A DNA stretch of 37,176 bases from assembly GCF_964283195.1 (NCBI RefSeq), contig NZ_CAXYLH010000016.1. The stretch is one strand, 5' to 3'. The notes under the pieces are model-generated. The model was not told the origin of the DNA. It was given only the letters and a program-made list of their open reading frames with translations, and searched no databases. Shown piece after piece: positions 1 through 8,988 of the stretch. Within the stretch, counting starts at the first letter, position 1. Every line of letters starts with the position of its first letter. This DNA is from Paratractidigestivibacter sp003150175 (GTDB lineage Bacteria; Actinomycetota; Coriobacteriia; Coriobacteriales; Atopobiaceae). A program made the translations under genes and the position numbers.

Positions 1-360
1 TGGCGATTGCAAATGTTACCTGGGGGGCGGGCCTCTGGCCCGCCACTGCTATTTACACCACTTTATGGACGTAGCTGTGGTTTTCCCTTTGACGCACGCT
101 TGACGTCGCTTATTTCGCAAAATCGCGCAATTTTGGGCGGGAACTTGCGCCCATGAGGTCATTTTCTATCTCACGACGTTCGATTCAGAATTTCAGCACA
201 TTATTGTGCTTTCGAACGGACGTGAGCAAAAGCGATCATTATTGACCTGCGATTTTGCTCGTCAAATGCTCGTTATTCGGGTTGCGAGGCAAAAAAGAAA
301 TCCAGTGGCTTGCAGGTTTACCAGGTGAAAAACCTGTCTAACTGAAGCCACTGGACGAAA
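1..360. repeat. Cluster of tandem inverted repeats, no gene
   Basis: No convincing coding sequence lies here, but inverted repeats are dense. 26-44 is a perfect 8-bp stem with a 3-nt loop. GCGCAA 125-130 pairs with TTGCGC 145-150. The stretch 171-228 is a two-tier hairpin, with an inner AGCACA stem and an outer CGTTCGA/TCGAACG stem. GAGCAAAA 224-231 pairs with TTTTGCTC 253-260. 301-355 is another two-tier hairpin: an outer 11-bp stem (301-311 with 345-355) and an inner CAGGTTT/AAACCTG stem. These are direct observations. The role is unknown; an element end, an origin of transfer or a structured RNA are all possible. Confidence 0.6.
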
Positions 361-401
361 AATCAGGCTACTAAATGAACCTTACAATAATGTGCGGATG
401 T

Positions 402-768
402 TATTCCCACTCGAATAAGCGCGTTTGCTACCACGCCATTCCAGTCCATTCCAGTTGTGTCATCGTTTCTAGTTGCCCTGCCGCCGAATCCCGCCACGTG
501 CCGCCGCGTGGGCGTTTGGGACAAAACGTGGGACAAAACCGAAAACTATTTCGAAACCACGAGCCCGCAGTTTCATTTTTGTCCCGGGGACAAAAACGGG
601 TCGGTTTTGAGGCTTGGAGAAGCCCGAAACGGATGCCAAAACGACTGATTTTCCTCTTTGGCACCTGTTTGGTGATGTGAATCGTAGCCAGCGGCTTTAT
701 TGCTTTGCATTTCCGCAGGTCAAGATGGGTAGGCAACATTTATGACTGGAAGAATCGTCGCAGGCGGC
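402..768. repeat. Element left-end module, copy A
   Basis: The module begins with a core resembling the guaA 3' end and continues for about 365 bp that align by eye with 11131-11495. Shared landmarks are paired CCAGT motifs, GCCGCCGAATCCC, the GGGACAAA boxes, a TGCCAAA/TTTGGCA hairpin and a final GAATCGTCGCAGGC stretch. Short frames here are not convincing genes, because the copies conserve sequence rather than reading frame. It is interpreted as an attL-like end carrying phage-style arm DNA. Confidence 0.6.
518..594. promoter_or_regulatory. GGGACAAA boxes, candidate integrase arm sites (copy A)
   Basis: GGGACAAA occurs at 518-525 and 530-537 (12-bp period). An inverted pair, TTTGTCCC 578-585 and GGGACAAA 587-594, forms a near-perfect palindrome. 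The same geometry recurs at 11241-11316 and, decayed, at 16126-16194. Each set lies about 95-190 bp right of a guaA-like core. Arm-type integrase or excisionase sites are the favoured reading; a repressor operator is the alternative. Confidence 0.5.
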
Positions 769-1125
769 TTATTCACCCAAGAGTTCAACGGTTCCACTTT
801 CAAATGCATGGGGGAATGCGAATAACCTCGATGCGCTCCCGAACTCGGCGCTAACATAAACGTTGACTACGTCGAGTGAAGACTGGCTAACATGAGTCAC
901 AACACCATCCCCAAGGCTGATATGTCTAAGATGGCTTCCAACTGAAGGCGGGGTTTTGCCAATAGGGACAACATGAAGAGCTGAAGTCCCCCTGGAGTCC
1001 TGCTCGGTGATTCCGCCAGCGCTCTTCTCAAGCCAATCCAGAAGAGCAATCGGATCGTCCATCACGTCAGATGGTGGGGTCGGCATGAAGGGCAGGTTCT
1101 CTTTTTTAGTGTTCGTCTCATGCAA
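769..1125 (-). CDS. Hypothetical protein
   Basis: This is a 118-residue frame downstream of, and on the same strand as, the DUF4143 ATPase. It opens with TTG at 1123-1125, or alternatively ATG at 1084-1086, which would give about 105 residues starting MPTPPSDVMDDP. Neither start has a clear ribosome-binding site. The composition looks protein-like, with an acidic helix around DDPIALLDWLEKSAGG and alternating beta-like segments after it. No family was recognised. It lies just inside the E1 left end and could be a truncated cargo gene. Confidence 0.35.
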   Translation of the reverse strand: MHETNTKKENLPFMPTPPSDVMDDPIALLDWLEKSAGGITEQDSRGTSALHVVPIGKTPPSVGSHLRHISLGDGVVTHVSQSSLDVVNVYVSAEFGSASRLFAFPHAFESGTVELLGE

Positions 1126-1204
1126 AGCGCCAAAGTCATCCCCGACAATTTACGTAGATGCGACGCGATTTATCCGCCAGGTCCTCAACGCTATGGTTCA
1201 CCGC

Positions 1205-2458
1205 TTACTTGTCGAGGCTGTTGGGGTCCAGGAGGAAATCGAAAAGTCCCATAGTGACGATGCCCGATTCATCTCGGGTGGTGTTGACCACGTCCTTCAC
1301 GATAATGATCTTCTTGAAGCTGTCACCTATGCGCAGGAGCGATGCCGACTCCTGTTCGCGTTTTGCAGCATCCGGGAGAGCGTAGGCGGATTGGATGTAG
1401 TAGCGCTTGCTCCCCAGATTGGCGACAAAATCGACTTCCAAGGTGCTTGTCACGCGTTTTCCATCAGCGTCGGTGAATCTCTTTGTAACCACACCCACAT
1501 CAACGGACAGTCCCCGTGCGCGCAGCTCATTGTAGATTACGTTCTCCATCAGGTGGGTCTCCTCAACCTGTCTGAAGTTCAGCCTTGCATTCCTCAAGCC
1601 AACATCCTCGAAGTAGTACTTCATGGGGGCGCCTATGTATTTCCTACCCTTGATGTCGTATCGCTTAGCCTCGCTTACGAGGAAGGCGTCTTCTAGGCAA
1701 TTGATGTAGGAATGCACGGTGTTTACGCTGATATCCGAATGAAGAACACTCCTGAACGTCGCCTGGATCTTGGGCGCGTTCGTAAGCGATCCGGTTGCCG
1801 AGGCCAGGATGTCGATGAGGTCTTCCAGCTCCTGGGTCTTCCTCAGCCCGTTTCGCTCGACGATGTCCTTGACGTAGGTTTCCTCGAAAAGGTTCGAGAG
1901 GTAGGATGCCTTCCGCTCTTCCGATGCCATAGTGGCTACAAGGGGCAGTCCTCCGTATTCGACGTAATCTGCCCATGCATGAAGGGCATCGTCTTGTCGC
2001 GTTTGCATGAACTCGGCGAACGTTAGCGGGAATATATGCACCTCGTCCCCTCGTCCGCGGAACTCGGTGATGATGTCCTTCGAGAGGAACCTCGAGTTGG
2101 AGCCGGTGACGTACACGTCTACGGCGGGGTTCGCCAGGAGTTCGTTGAGGACCTCGACGAATTCAGGGAGTAGCTGGACCTCATCCAAGAGGACGTAGTG
2201 CATGTCCGAGTCGACAATCCGCTCATTGACGTAATCGAGCATGGCGTCGGGGTCTCTGAGCTTTCTTGCGCTGCGCAGGTCGAGCTGGGCAGCGATGACG
2301 TGGCTGTCTGGGACTCCGGCTTCTCGAAGATGCTCGCGGAACAGGTTGAAGAGAAGGTAGGACTTGCCGCACCTTCTGATGCCGGTGATGACTTTGACGA
2401 GCCCGTTATGCTTGCTCTCGATGAGACTGTTCAGGTACTTGTCGCGCTTGATCTTCAT
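1205..2458 (-). CDS. AAA_14/DUF4143 ATP-binding protein
   Basis: This 417-residue protein belongs to the common family with an N-terminal AAA ATPase domain and a C-terminal DUF4143 domain. Walker A is GIRRCGKS at residues 26-33 and Walker B is LLDEVQ at 90-95. The C-terminal half carries the family's usual ending with a restriction-nuclease-like fold, around LEVDFVA and the terminal DSFKKIIIV region. Length is normal, so the gene looks intact. The ATG is preceded by TGGAGACACG, a fair ribosome-binding site. These genes are abundant in gut bacterial accessory DNA and their function is not established. A C-terminal remnant of a relative lies at 16533-16715. Confidence 0.85.
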   Translation of the reverse strand: MKIKRDKYLNSLIESKHNGLVKVITGIRRCGKSYLLFNLFREHLREAGVPDSHVIAAQLDLRSARKLRDPDAMLDYVNERIVDSDMHYVLLDEVQLLPEFVEVLNELLANPAVDVYVTGSNSRFLSKDIITEFRGRGDEVHIFPLTFAEFMQTRQDDALHAWADYVEYGGLPLVATMASEERKASYLSNLFEETYVKDIVERNGLRKTQELEDLIDILASATGSLTNAPKIQATFRSVLHSDISVNTVHSYINCLEDAFLVSEAKRYDIKGRKYIGAPMKYYFEDVGLRNARLNFRQVEETHLMENVIYNELRARGLSVDVGVVTKRFTDADGKRVTSTLEVDFVANLGSKRYYIQSAYALPDAAKREQESASLLRIGDSFKKIIIVKDVVNTTRDESGIVTMGLFDFLLDPNSLDK

Positions 2459-2470
2459 CGTGTCTCCAGC

Positions 2471-2518
2471 ATCCTATTTACTAAAACATGGCTAGTGCCA
2501 CAAATTATTCAATAGGAT
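2471..2518. promoter_or_regulatory. Inverted repeat upstream of the DUF4143 gene
   Basis: ATCCTATT at 2471-2478 is mirrored by AATAGGAT at 2511-2518. The arms lie 13 to 60 bp upstream of the ATPase start in an AT-rich stretch where its promoter should be. Autoregulation is an inference; the arms could also mark an insertion boundary next to the pglX fragment. Confidence 0.3.
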
Positions 2519-2536
2519 TATAACAGGCTAGGGCAT

Positions 2537-3055
2537 GGGTGGAGGAAAATCGTCACCGGATACCTGGCGGCCCTTGCCGAAAACGGCTCCCTCTTCGCCG
2601 CCAGCGCGAGGGAGAAGTTGCAGCTTCTGCTTGCCCGCCTGGAGCCCCTCCACGAGCGCTACGACGTAGTCGTCGTCGGCACGCCGTACATGGGGAGCAG
2701 CAACATGAACAAGTGGTTGGTGCCTTGGGTCAAGAAGCACTACAAGAACTCTTGCAGGGATCTGTGCGCTTGCTTCATCAAGAGGGGATTGAACCTAGCT
2801 CGCGACAACGGATATGCGTCTCTGATTACGTCAGACACATGCATGTGCATTTCCTCATTCGAGAAGCTGAGGAAATCAGTGCTCTCGCGATCAACGATCA
2901 TCACCTTCATAGACACTCGCGGAACCAATGCCCATCCCGATGTCTTTGACGCTAATGCCGGATGGGTCTTGCACAACGGCGTTGTCAACGACTACGCAGG
3001 CGCCTACTTCAAGCTGAGCCATCCTATTGTCGAAAAAGAAGCCAGGCTCTTGGAG
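2537..3055 (+). pseudogene. pglX: Fragment of BREX adenine methyltransferase PglX
   Basis: About 173 residues match the middle of the BREX-1 methyltransferase PglX, a protein of roughly 1200 residues. Recognisable parts are the stretch before motif IV, YMGSSNMN after it, the DLCACFIKRGLNLARDNGYASLI helix region (given here only as a landmark) and the SSFEKLRKS block. Motif IV, normally NPPY, reads GTPY at 2678-2689, so the catalytic loop is lost. The reading frame runs upstream of the first ATG (2618) without a start, and homology fades near 3055. No other BREX gene is present. This is a decayed internal fragment. Confidence 0.65.
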
Positions 3056-3082
3056 GGCCCGGCTCACACGCTAGGAGGAGAA

Positions 3083-3514
3083 ATGCGGCACAAGTGCAAG
3101 ATCACCGTCTTGAAGACGAAGGTCTTCCCGGACCTGCAGGAGAGGTACCTGGCCAACCCGCAGAGTGGCCCGTGCCCCCGCTTCAAGGCGGGGCAGGTCT
3201 TCGAGTTCGAGCGCACGCCGGTAAACGACAGCTTCTACCACCTGGGCAGGGGCACCCTCGTCGGCGGCGGGGACTTCCCGTGCGGCGGGGCGTGGGACGC
3301 GGTGAGCCGCTACGTCTACACCGCGCTGCAGGGCGGCTCCATCATGAAAAGCTGGACGAACGACGACCGAATGATGATCGCCTGCTGCAACGACGGCACG
3401 AGGCCGGGCGTCTTCAGGATCGAGCGCATCGACGTCCCCGAGACGGACGAGGAGCGGGATTGGCTCTCCAGGCAGGACTTCGCAAACGGCAAGGACGACG
3501 CCTACACGGGCTAG
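3083..3514 (+). CDS. TIGR04076 family protein
   Basis: This is a 143-residue protein in frame with the upstream pglX fragment. It has its own strong signal, TAGGAGGAG, just before ATG 3083, so it should be read as a separate gene. It shows the family pattern: MRHKCKITVLK at the start, GPCPRFKAGQ at about residues 31-40, CGGAWDAVSRYVYTALQGG in the middle, then MIACCNDGTRP and a final FRIERID. The invariant cysteines (GPCP, CGGAWD, ACCNDG) suggest metal or redox binding, but no activity is established for the family. The open frame would otherwise be mis-annotated as one fused protein starting at 2618. Confidence 0.75.
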   Translation: MRHKCKITVLKTKVFPDLQERYLANPQSGPCPRFKAGQVFEFERTPVNDSFYHLGRGTLVGGGDFPCGGAWDAVSRYVYTALQGGSIMKSWTNDDRMMIACCNDGTRPGVFRIERIDVPETDEERDWLSRQDFANGKDDAYTG

Positions 3515-3762
3515 CCCTCAAGATCTGGAGCCGCGTGCCAGGGGCGCCGGGGCGACCCCCCTCGCCAGCCTCGAGATTGCTCCGCTGACAAAAAACCGCG
3601 CATGAATCCGCCAGCCTCCCAAGGCGCTCGGCAGTGAACGGTCGATACGTGCCGTTCAGCACCGCGCTATCATGTCCGCATACAATCAGGCCCTGCCTCA
3701 GGGCGCGCGGACGGAGGACGATGAAGACCGGGCTGGAATCGCGCAAAGACACCACCTGCCCC

Positions 3763-4002
3763 ATGGAGCCAACCATAAGTCCCGCAAAGCCAGACGACAT
3801 CGACGACATCATGGGAATATGACTCGAGGGCAACCTCGATGCGCACCCCTTCGTTCCCAAAGCATATTGGATCGATCGCCATGACGCCGTCAGGGAGGCC
3901 ATATCCCAAGCCGAGGAAACCGCAAGGAGCAGGGGCAATCCCCTGCTCCCTGCGGAATCGTTCACGTTCAATCGCTGGCCACATGCGTCTTGCGTCGCGT
4001 AA
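3763..4002 (+). pseudogene. GNAT acetyltransferase remnant with in-frame TGA
   Basis: The frame opens MEPTISPAKPDDIDDIMGI, then meets TGA at 3820-3822, then continues LEGNLDAHPFVPKAYW to a TAA at 4000-4002. GNAT N-acetyltransferases of this type have a tryptophan at the stop position (the pattern IMxIWLEgN), so TGG to TGA is the likely lesion. The protein is also cut short, about 79 codons against a usual 140-160. No ribosome-binding site is evident. Nothing else in the window suggests that TGA is read as tryptophan. Confidence 0.55.
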
Positions 4003-4040
4003 AAAGAGGGCGCCACAGCCGTATGGCCGTGGCGCCCTCT
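4001..4040 (-). terminator. Terminator of the LPATG surface-protein gene
   Basis: AGAGGGCGCCAC 4005-4016 pairs with GTGGCGCCCTCT 4029-4040. On the minus strand the stem is followed by TTTTT, directly after the gene ending at 4058. Confidence 0.85.
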
Positions 4041-4057
4041 AGGGTGTCTGCGCTGCG

Positions 4058-7000
4058 CTATGCGTGGCGCCTGGCGAGCATCAACGCGGCAACAACGATG
4101 ATGCCTCCGGCGATTCCCAAACTCGCGACGGTGGTGAGCGTGTGATCGCCCGTGGCGGGGAGCTTGGATGCGGCGCCTGCCGTGGTGGTGACGGTCGCAG
4201 TGGCACTATTGCCGTCGCCGGGACCCGCAGGATTTGGCGTTGGGTCCGGCTCTACGGCGTCAGCGACGTTGAACGTCCACCACCCAAAAACGCTTTCGTA
4301 GTTGCGCGCGTCGCTGGGCGTGTACTGCGCCAAGAAGCGATAGCCACCCGTTGCCGTGAGCGCGGTTTCGGGGGCAACCCAGGTCCAGGTGCCCTTATCG
4401 TCTGCCGGGAGCTGCTGGTCACCGAGCTTGAGGCCGTTGGTGAGCGTCAGGTCGGGAAGCGTTGTCACCTGGGGCGTGGGGACGGCGCGGTAGATGTCGT
4501 AGAGGGCGACGACGCTGCCGGCGGCGTACTCGTCAGTCTCGGCAACCTCGAAGAGCACGGCGTAGTGACCAGCGTTGACGGGGGCAGCGTCCAGCTTGGT
4601 GAAGCCGTCGTCCTCGACCTCGAAATAGGTGAGGGTGCCGCTTGCGGTCAAGGCGGTGTTCGTGGCGCTGTCGCGAACCTCGGTCGTGACGTTCGCCGGC
4701 ATGCCGTCGTAAACCTTGGACGTTGCGTCGACGGTCAGCGCGAGCTCGGGCTTTCCGGGCGTGGGGTCAGGGCTGGGATCGGTGCCGTCGACAACGTTGA
4801 AGCTGAGCATGCGTGCCGTGCGGAGGTAGTTCCGCGTGTCGGTGGGCGTGTAGATGGCGAGTCCGCTCTCAGTGCCGGCACCCGTGATGGCGCGCGAGCC
4901 ATCGGCCCAGCTCCAGGATCCCTTGGGGTCGTCGGGAATGGCCTCGTCCGCGAAGGTCAGGCCGTCGCGCAACTCGAGGTTGCCGAGCTGGGGCGTATCG
5001 GGGTTGGGCGTCGCCCGGTAGATGCTGAACGATGCCGTGACGGGCTCGGCGGTGTAGTTGGCCGGGGTGTCGGCTGAAAGCTCGGCCAGGTAGGTGCCTG
5101 CGTTGGTAGGAGCCTCCTCGAGCTTGGTGAGCACGCCGTCGACGACCTCGTAGTAGGTGAGCGTGCCGAGGTCATTGAGCTCGTTACCCGTTATGGGGTC
5201 AACGACCGACCAGGCGGCAGCGACGGGCGCGCCGTCATAGGTCTTGGACGCCACGTCGAGCGTGAGCGCAAGCGGCGTCACCTCTACCGTAAGCGTGCCG
5301 GGGATCACGGTGATGCCACTCTGGTAATTGACCTCGCCGGCATCCGTCAGCTGTGCGTTTGCGACGGTGATAGCGTCTGCGTATGTGCCTACGGCGAGGT
5401 CGGCGTAGGACGTCACGGCGTTTCCCGTGTCCTGGGAAAGCTTCTGGAAGTCGAGCGCGGCTGCAATCGGCTGGATAACGCTGTCGGCAGCCTCGCCCTC
5501 GACGAGTCCCTCGACCGTAAAGACGTATCCGGGCTCGGTCCCGTGCCAGGTGCCCGTGGCATCGGCTACGCGCAGCGTGGGTGCCGCATGCTTGGCGATG
5601 GTGAACGTGCACGAGGCCTCGTCGGCGAGGTAGTTGTGCGTATCGGTCACGCGGAGCACGGCCTCATAGCTACCTGCGTTCTTGGGCGCAGCAGTGCGAA
5701 GATCCTCGGTGCGCTCGTCGCCATCGCGCAGGTAGTAGTTGACCTCGTATCTGGCGTTAACCTTCTTGCCGGTGGCATTGGTGATATCCACCGCGGCCTC
5801 AACGGGTTTGCCGTCGTAGGTCTTATCCGCAACCGCGATGGTGCCCGTGACCCTAGCCTGCTCGATGGTCAGCGTGCCCGGCACCACCTTGATGTCGGAG
5901 CTGTAGTTGTTGGCACCCTTCTCGCTCAGCTGCGGGTTTGCAACGGTGATGGCATCTTCGTACTTCCCTGCGTCGAGGGCGCTGTAGTCGAGCCCGGAAC
6001 CGAGCGCGGCGGCCGTGCCCTGCACGAAAACGTCCTCGGCTTTGTCGTTGCCGACAAGACCGCTCACCTCAAACGAGTAGGCGGGCTCGGTCTCGCCATA
6101 GACAACACTCGCGTCTGCGACGGTGATGGTGGGCGCCGCAGCCTTGGTGATAGCGAAGTCGCAGCGGGCCTCGCACGCTTTGTAGTTGGTACGGGCAGGT
6201 ACGTTTATGACAACCACATAGCTGCCGGCATCGACGGGCGCCTCACCGAGCGGTTCGAGCTCGCCGTTGTTGTTGCGGTAATAGCTCAGGCTGTAGGTGC
6301 TGTCGAGCTTCTCGCCGGTGTTCGGGTTAGTGATCGAGCAGGTGACCTCGACGGGCGTCCCGTCATAGGTCTTGCCTGTGGCGGCTACGGCGGCCGCAGG
6401 CGTCGCCGGAGAGACGGTGAGCGTGCCCGCATTGACGAAGACGCTGTTCTTATAGTTGGCGCCTGCGCCCTTGTTGAGCTTCGGGTTCTTGACGGTGATG
6501 GCAGACGGATAGACGCCGACATCAAGATCCTGGTAGCCCTTATTGCCCGTGATGCTCTGGTCGAGCTCGGCCTTGGTGTCCCCGGCGAGGACGTCCTTGC
6601 CCTCGTCGGCGTCGGCCAGGCCGGAGACGGTATAGGTGTAGTCGGGCTCGCTGCCGCTCCAGGTGCCTTCGGCGTCACTTACGGTGATGGTGGGGGGCGG
6701 GGCCTGGTCGATCACGAAGCGCGTAGAGGCCTCGCCACCCAGGTATTTATCGGTGCTCTCGACCGTCCATACCACCTCGTAGCCACCGGCAGGGCTGGGG
6801 TTACCCCACCAAGGGTCGTCCCTATCGTCGTTTTTCTTGATCGCGTAGTACTTGAGCCTGCCTGTGACCTCGACAGGCTCGCCGGTCCCGGCATCGACGG
6901 CAGTTGTCGTGACAAGGGAGTCGCTATAGGGGTTGCCGTCGTAGGTCGTGTCCTCAGCCGTAATGCTCAGCTTGAGCCGCTTGCGTTCGGCGGGCTCATT

Positions 7001-7723
7001 CTTATAGACCTCAAATCTGAGGTAGCGGTACACAGTGGCATAGTTGACCGTGTCCTTGGGCGTGAACATGGCGAGTGCGACGACAACATCGGGGCCGTCT
7101 TTGGAGTCGTCACTGGAGTTGTCACTGGAGCCGTCATCGGGGTCGTGGATCTTCTGGTTTGCGACACGCCTTGTCCATGACCAAGTTCCATCCTCGGGGT
7201 TTGTCGCCTCGGTTTGTTCCGGGAAGGGCTCCTCGGAAGCCCTGAGGCCCTCGCGGAACTTGATGGGCTCAAGCGCGGGCGACTCGGGGTTGGGGATGGC
7301 GCGGTAGATGCGCACGTCCTGCGAGACGCTTCCGCCCAGGTAGTTGTCGGTATCGGGCACGGTGTAGGTCACACGGTACGTGCCGGCGTTCACAGGCGCT
7401 TTCTCGAGCGTCTTCTCGCCGGCATTGGTGACCTCAACGTAGGACAGGCTGCCCTTGACATCCACGGTATCGCCCGTCGCGGGGTCGATCGCTTTGCATA
7501 CGGGCTTAAGCTCTTCGCCGTCGTAGATCTTGTTGCTGACGTTGAGAGAGAGCGTGAGCTGCGTCTGGGCACTAAGGCCACGGCATGCCGCTTCGTCCGC
7601 ACGGGCGTTTGTTGGCGGCGTGGCCACAAAGAGTGCTGCCGAGAGCGCCGCGATGGAGCAGAGCATAAGGGACAGTTTTGCCCATGATCTTCGAGGCCTC
7701 GGGGTGGTAAGCAGGCGTTTCAC
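4058..7723 (-). CDS. LPXTG-anchored surface protein with MBG/YDG repeats
   Basis: This 1221-residue protein would be exported and anchored to the cell wall. It starts with GTG, preceded by AAAGGAG. Residues 1-42 form a long signal peptide. The C-terminus has LPATG at about 1188-1192, a hydrophobic helix and an ARRHA tail, the sortase sorting signal. The body consists of repeated MBG/YDG-type immunoglobulin-like domains. Six units carry a YDG motif (KIYDGEEL, TYDGNPY, TYDGTPV, TYDGKPV, TYDGAPV, VYDGMPA), alternating with units of the ITVxNPQL / VxPGTLT type. Such stalks hold adhesins away from the wall, but no separate ligand-binding head is obvious. The LytTR gene upstream is the likely regulator. 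No sortase is in the window. Confidence 0.85.
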   Translation of the reverse strand: MKRLLTTPRPRRSWAKLSLMLCSIAALSAALFVATPPTNARADEAACRGLSAQTQLTLSLNVSNKIYDGEELKPVCKAIDPATGDTVDVKGSLSYVEVTNAGEKTLEKAPVNAGTYRVTYTVPDTDNYLGGSVSQDVRIYRAIPNPESPALEPIKFREGLRASEEPFPEQTEATNPEDGTWSWTRRVANQKIHDPDDGSSDNSSDDSKDGPDVVVALAMFTPKDTVNYATVYRYLRFEVYKNEPAERKRLKLSITAEDTTYDGNPYSDSLVTTTAVDAGTGEPVEVTGRLKYYAIKKNDDRDDPWWGNPSPAGGYEVVWTVESTDKYLGGEASTRFVIDQAPPPTITVSDAEGTWSGSEPDYTYTVSGLADADEGKDVLAGDTKAELDQSITGNKGYQDLDVGVYPSAITVKNPKLNKGAGANYKNSVFVNAGTLTVSPATPAAAVAATGKTYDGTPVEVTCSITNPNTGEKLDSTYSLSYYRNNNGELEPLGEAPVDAGSYVVVINVPARTNYKACEARCDFAITKAAAPTITVADASVVYGETEPAYSFEVSGLVGNDKAEDVFVQGTAAALGSGLDYSALDAGKYEDAITVANPQLSEKGANNYSSDIKVVPGTLTIEQARVTGTIAVADKTYDGKPVEAAVDITNATGKKVNARYEVNYYLRDGDERTEDLRTAAPKNAGSYEAVLRVTDTHNYLADEASCTFTIAKHAAPTLRVADATGTWHGTEPGYVFTVEGLVEGEAADSVIQPIAAALDFQKLSQDTGNAVTSYADLAVGTYADAITVANAQLTDAGEVNYQSGITVIPGTLTVEVTPLALTLDVASKTYDGAPVAAAWSVVDPITGNELNDLGTLTYYEVVDGVLTKLEEAPTNAGTYLAELSADTPANYTAEPVTASFSIYRATPNPDTPQLGNLELRDGLTFADEAIPDDPKGSWSWADGSRAITGAGTESGLAIYTPTDTRNYLRTARMLSFNVVDGTDPSPDPTPGKPELALTVDATSKVYDGMPANVTTEVRDSATNTALTASGTLTYFEVEDDGFTKLDAAPVNAGHYAVLFEVAETDEYAAGSVVALYDIYRAVPTPQVTTLPDLTLTNGLKLGDQQLPADDKGTWTWVAPETALTATGGYRFLAQYTPSDARNYESVFGWWTFNVADAVEPDPTPNPAGPGDGNSATATVTTTAGAASKLPATGDHTLTTVASLGIAGGIIVVAALMLARRHA

Positions 7724-7860
7724 GGAGCAGCTCCTTTATCACAAATTGCCCTGGCGTCATTTGAGCGGTCCGCCGGGACAGCGCCTGATGATACTGGCGC
7801 TTTTTTGCACGTCATCCATCATCAAGTACATTACCATATATTGGTTAATTATCGTTGTTT

Positions 7861-7909
7861 TTGCGTCCGTGAGAAGATAGGTTCGTCCCGTCTTATGTCG
7901 TTTCGTCCC
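7861..7909. promoter_or_regulatory. Phased repeats, candidate LytTR operator
   Basis: TTCGTCCC occurs at 7882-7889 and 7902-7909, 20 bp apart, with a weaker TTGCGTCC at 7861-7868, about 21 bp further on. LytTR proteins bind direct repeats spaced about two helical turns apart. The sites sit between the LytTR gene and the start of the surface protein, 140-190 bp upstream of its GTG. Binding is inferred from spacing and position only. Confidence 0.4.
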
Positions 7910-7954
7910 AAATAGTAAGAAGAATGAATTCTCTCTATCAGCGTGGGCCAATGG

Positions 7955-8755
7955 CTAGCGGTCGGCCGCCCCTTCGTACCCAAAATACAGCGCAAGGGCG
8001 CGGTCGGCGTCGGGGCTGCTGCGCGTGTAGTTGATGTTTTTGATGTCAAACAGGATGCAGCCGCAATGGCCCGTAATGGTCGGGAAGCAGACGACCTTGA
8101 GGTATGTATCGATCTCGGGGCTGTAATCGATAAGCTCGAGCGTCTCGCCCCAGAGCGCCGCTCGCTCGTAGCAACGGAGCCACTTGGCGTCCATGTTGGG
8201 AAAGATGCTGCCGAACGAGTGGCCGATAAGCCGGTCGAGCGGCACCTTCTCGAGCCGTGCAAGGGCGTCGTTGCCGTATCGAAACACCCAGTCCACCGCC
8301 TGGCGTTGCCCGTCGAGGACCATTTCGATATCGGTAAAGGCAAAGGGCATGTCATCGAAGCTCGCGTAGCGAGCGTGATAGTCCTCGAGGGCGGCGGAGG
8401 CATCTCGCTGCTCGCGGTCTTCGATAACCGACGCGCGCCAGGCTTGCAGCTCCTCGCGGAGCTGGCGCTTGCGTCGCACGGTATATTCGAGGCTCTCGCC
8501 GTTGATGAGGTTGACGGTATCGGTGATGTCGTGGATGGCGCGCGCCGAAACCAGACAGCTGCGATGCACGAGCAAAAAGCCACTGCCTAAGATTTCGCGC
8601 AGCTCACGTAGCGTGACGCGGATATCGTAGAGCTCCCCGTCGATCATATGGACAAACGCATCGTTGCGTTTCATCTGGACGTACAGGACGCGCGTGGCAT
8701 CAAGCACGTAGTCCTTTTTGCCCGATGTGATTGTGACGGCTTTGCTGGCGTGCAT
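7955..8755 (-). CDS. LytTR-domain transcriptional regulator
   Basis: This 266-residue regulator starts at ATG 8755 behind GGAGG; a longer open frame upstream lacks a signal. Residues about 5-100 form a LytTR DNA-binding domain: a KKDYVLDATRVLYVQ strand region, RVTLRELREILG, and GFLLVHRSCLVS, which is the family's F-x-x-x-HRS hallmark. Residues about 125-260 resemble a PAS-like sensor domain. There is no response-regulator receiver domain, so it would not be a classical two-component partner. The gene lies 231 bp upstream of the LPATG surface-protein gene on the same strand, so control of that gene is likely. Confidence 0.75.
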   Translation of the reverse strand: MHASKAVTITSGKKDYVLDATRVLYVQMKRNDAFVHMIDGELYDIRVTLRELREILGSGFLLVHRSCLVSARAIHDITDTVNLINGESLEYTVRRKRQLREELQAWRASVIEDREQRDASAALEDYHARYASFDDMPFAFTDIEMVLDGQRQAVDWVFRYGNDALARLEKVPLDRLIGHSFGSIFPNMDAKWLRCYERAALWGETLELIDYSPEIDTYLKVVCFPTITGHCGCILFDIKNINYTRSSPDADRALALYFGYEGAADR

Positions 8756-8988
8756 AGACCCTCCGCGACGCAATGTGCTCTTTCTTCGATTGTAGGCGGA
8801 CGCAGGGTTTCCTTTCGGATTATTCCGTTCAAACCGATGGTTTGCCGTCCTTGTGGCAGGATGCGTAAGGAGCTGGTTGGCGATCGCATGTGCCGGATAA
8901 CGTGCGGGGGCATCGGCGATGGCGTGCGTTGGTCTCGGTCGCTGAGAGCGGCGACCCCTGGGGTTTGCGGATAGGGGCTGATGGGGGC

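Noticed and set aside
375..739. Short frames in the left-end module
   Set aside because: The repeat copies conserve nucleotide landmarks, not a common reading frame.
2618..3514. Single 298-residue fusion protein
   Set aside because: The first part is a headless PglX fragment, and the second has its own ribosome-binding site and a full family pattern.
3763..4002. TGA read as tryptophan in the acetyltransferase
   Set aside because: Other genes use TGA as an ordinary stop and TGG for tryptophan, and this gene is also truncated; a nonsense mutation is simpler.
3414..4016. 200-codon minus-strand frame over the acetyltransferase remnant
   Set aside because: It spans two unrelated regions, has no ribosome-binding site and no recognisable domain.
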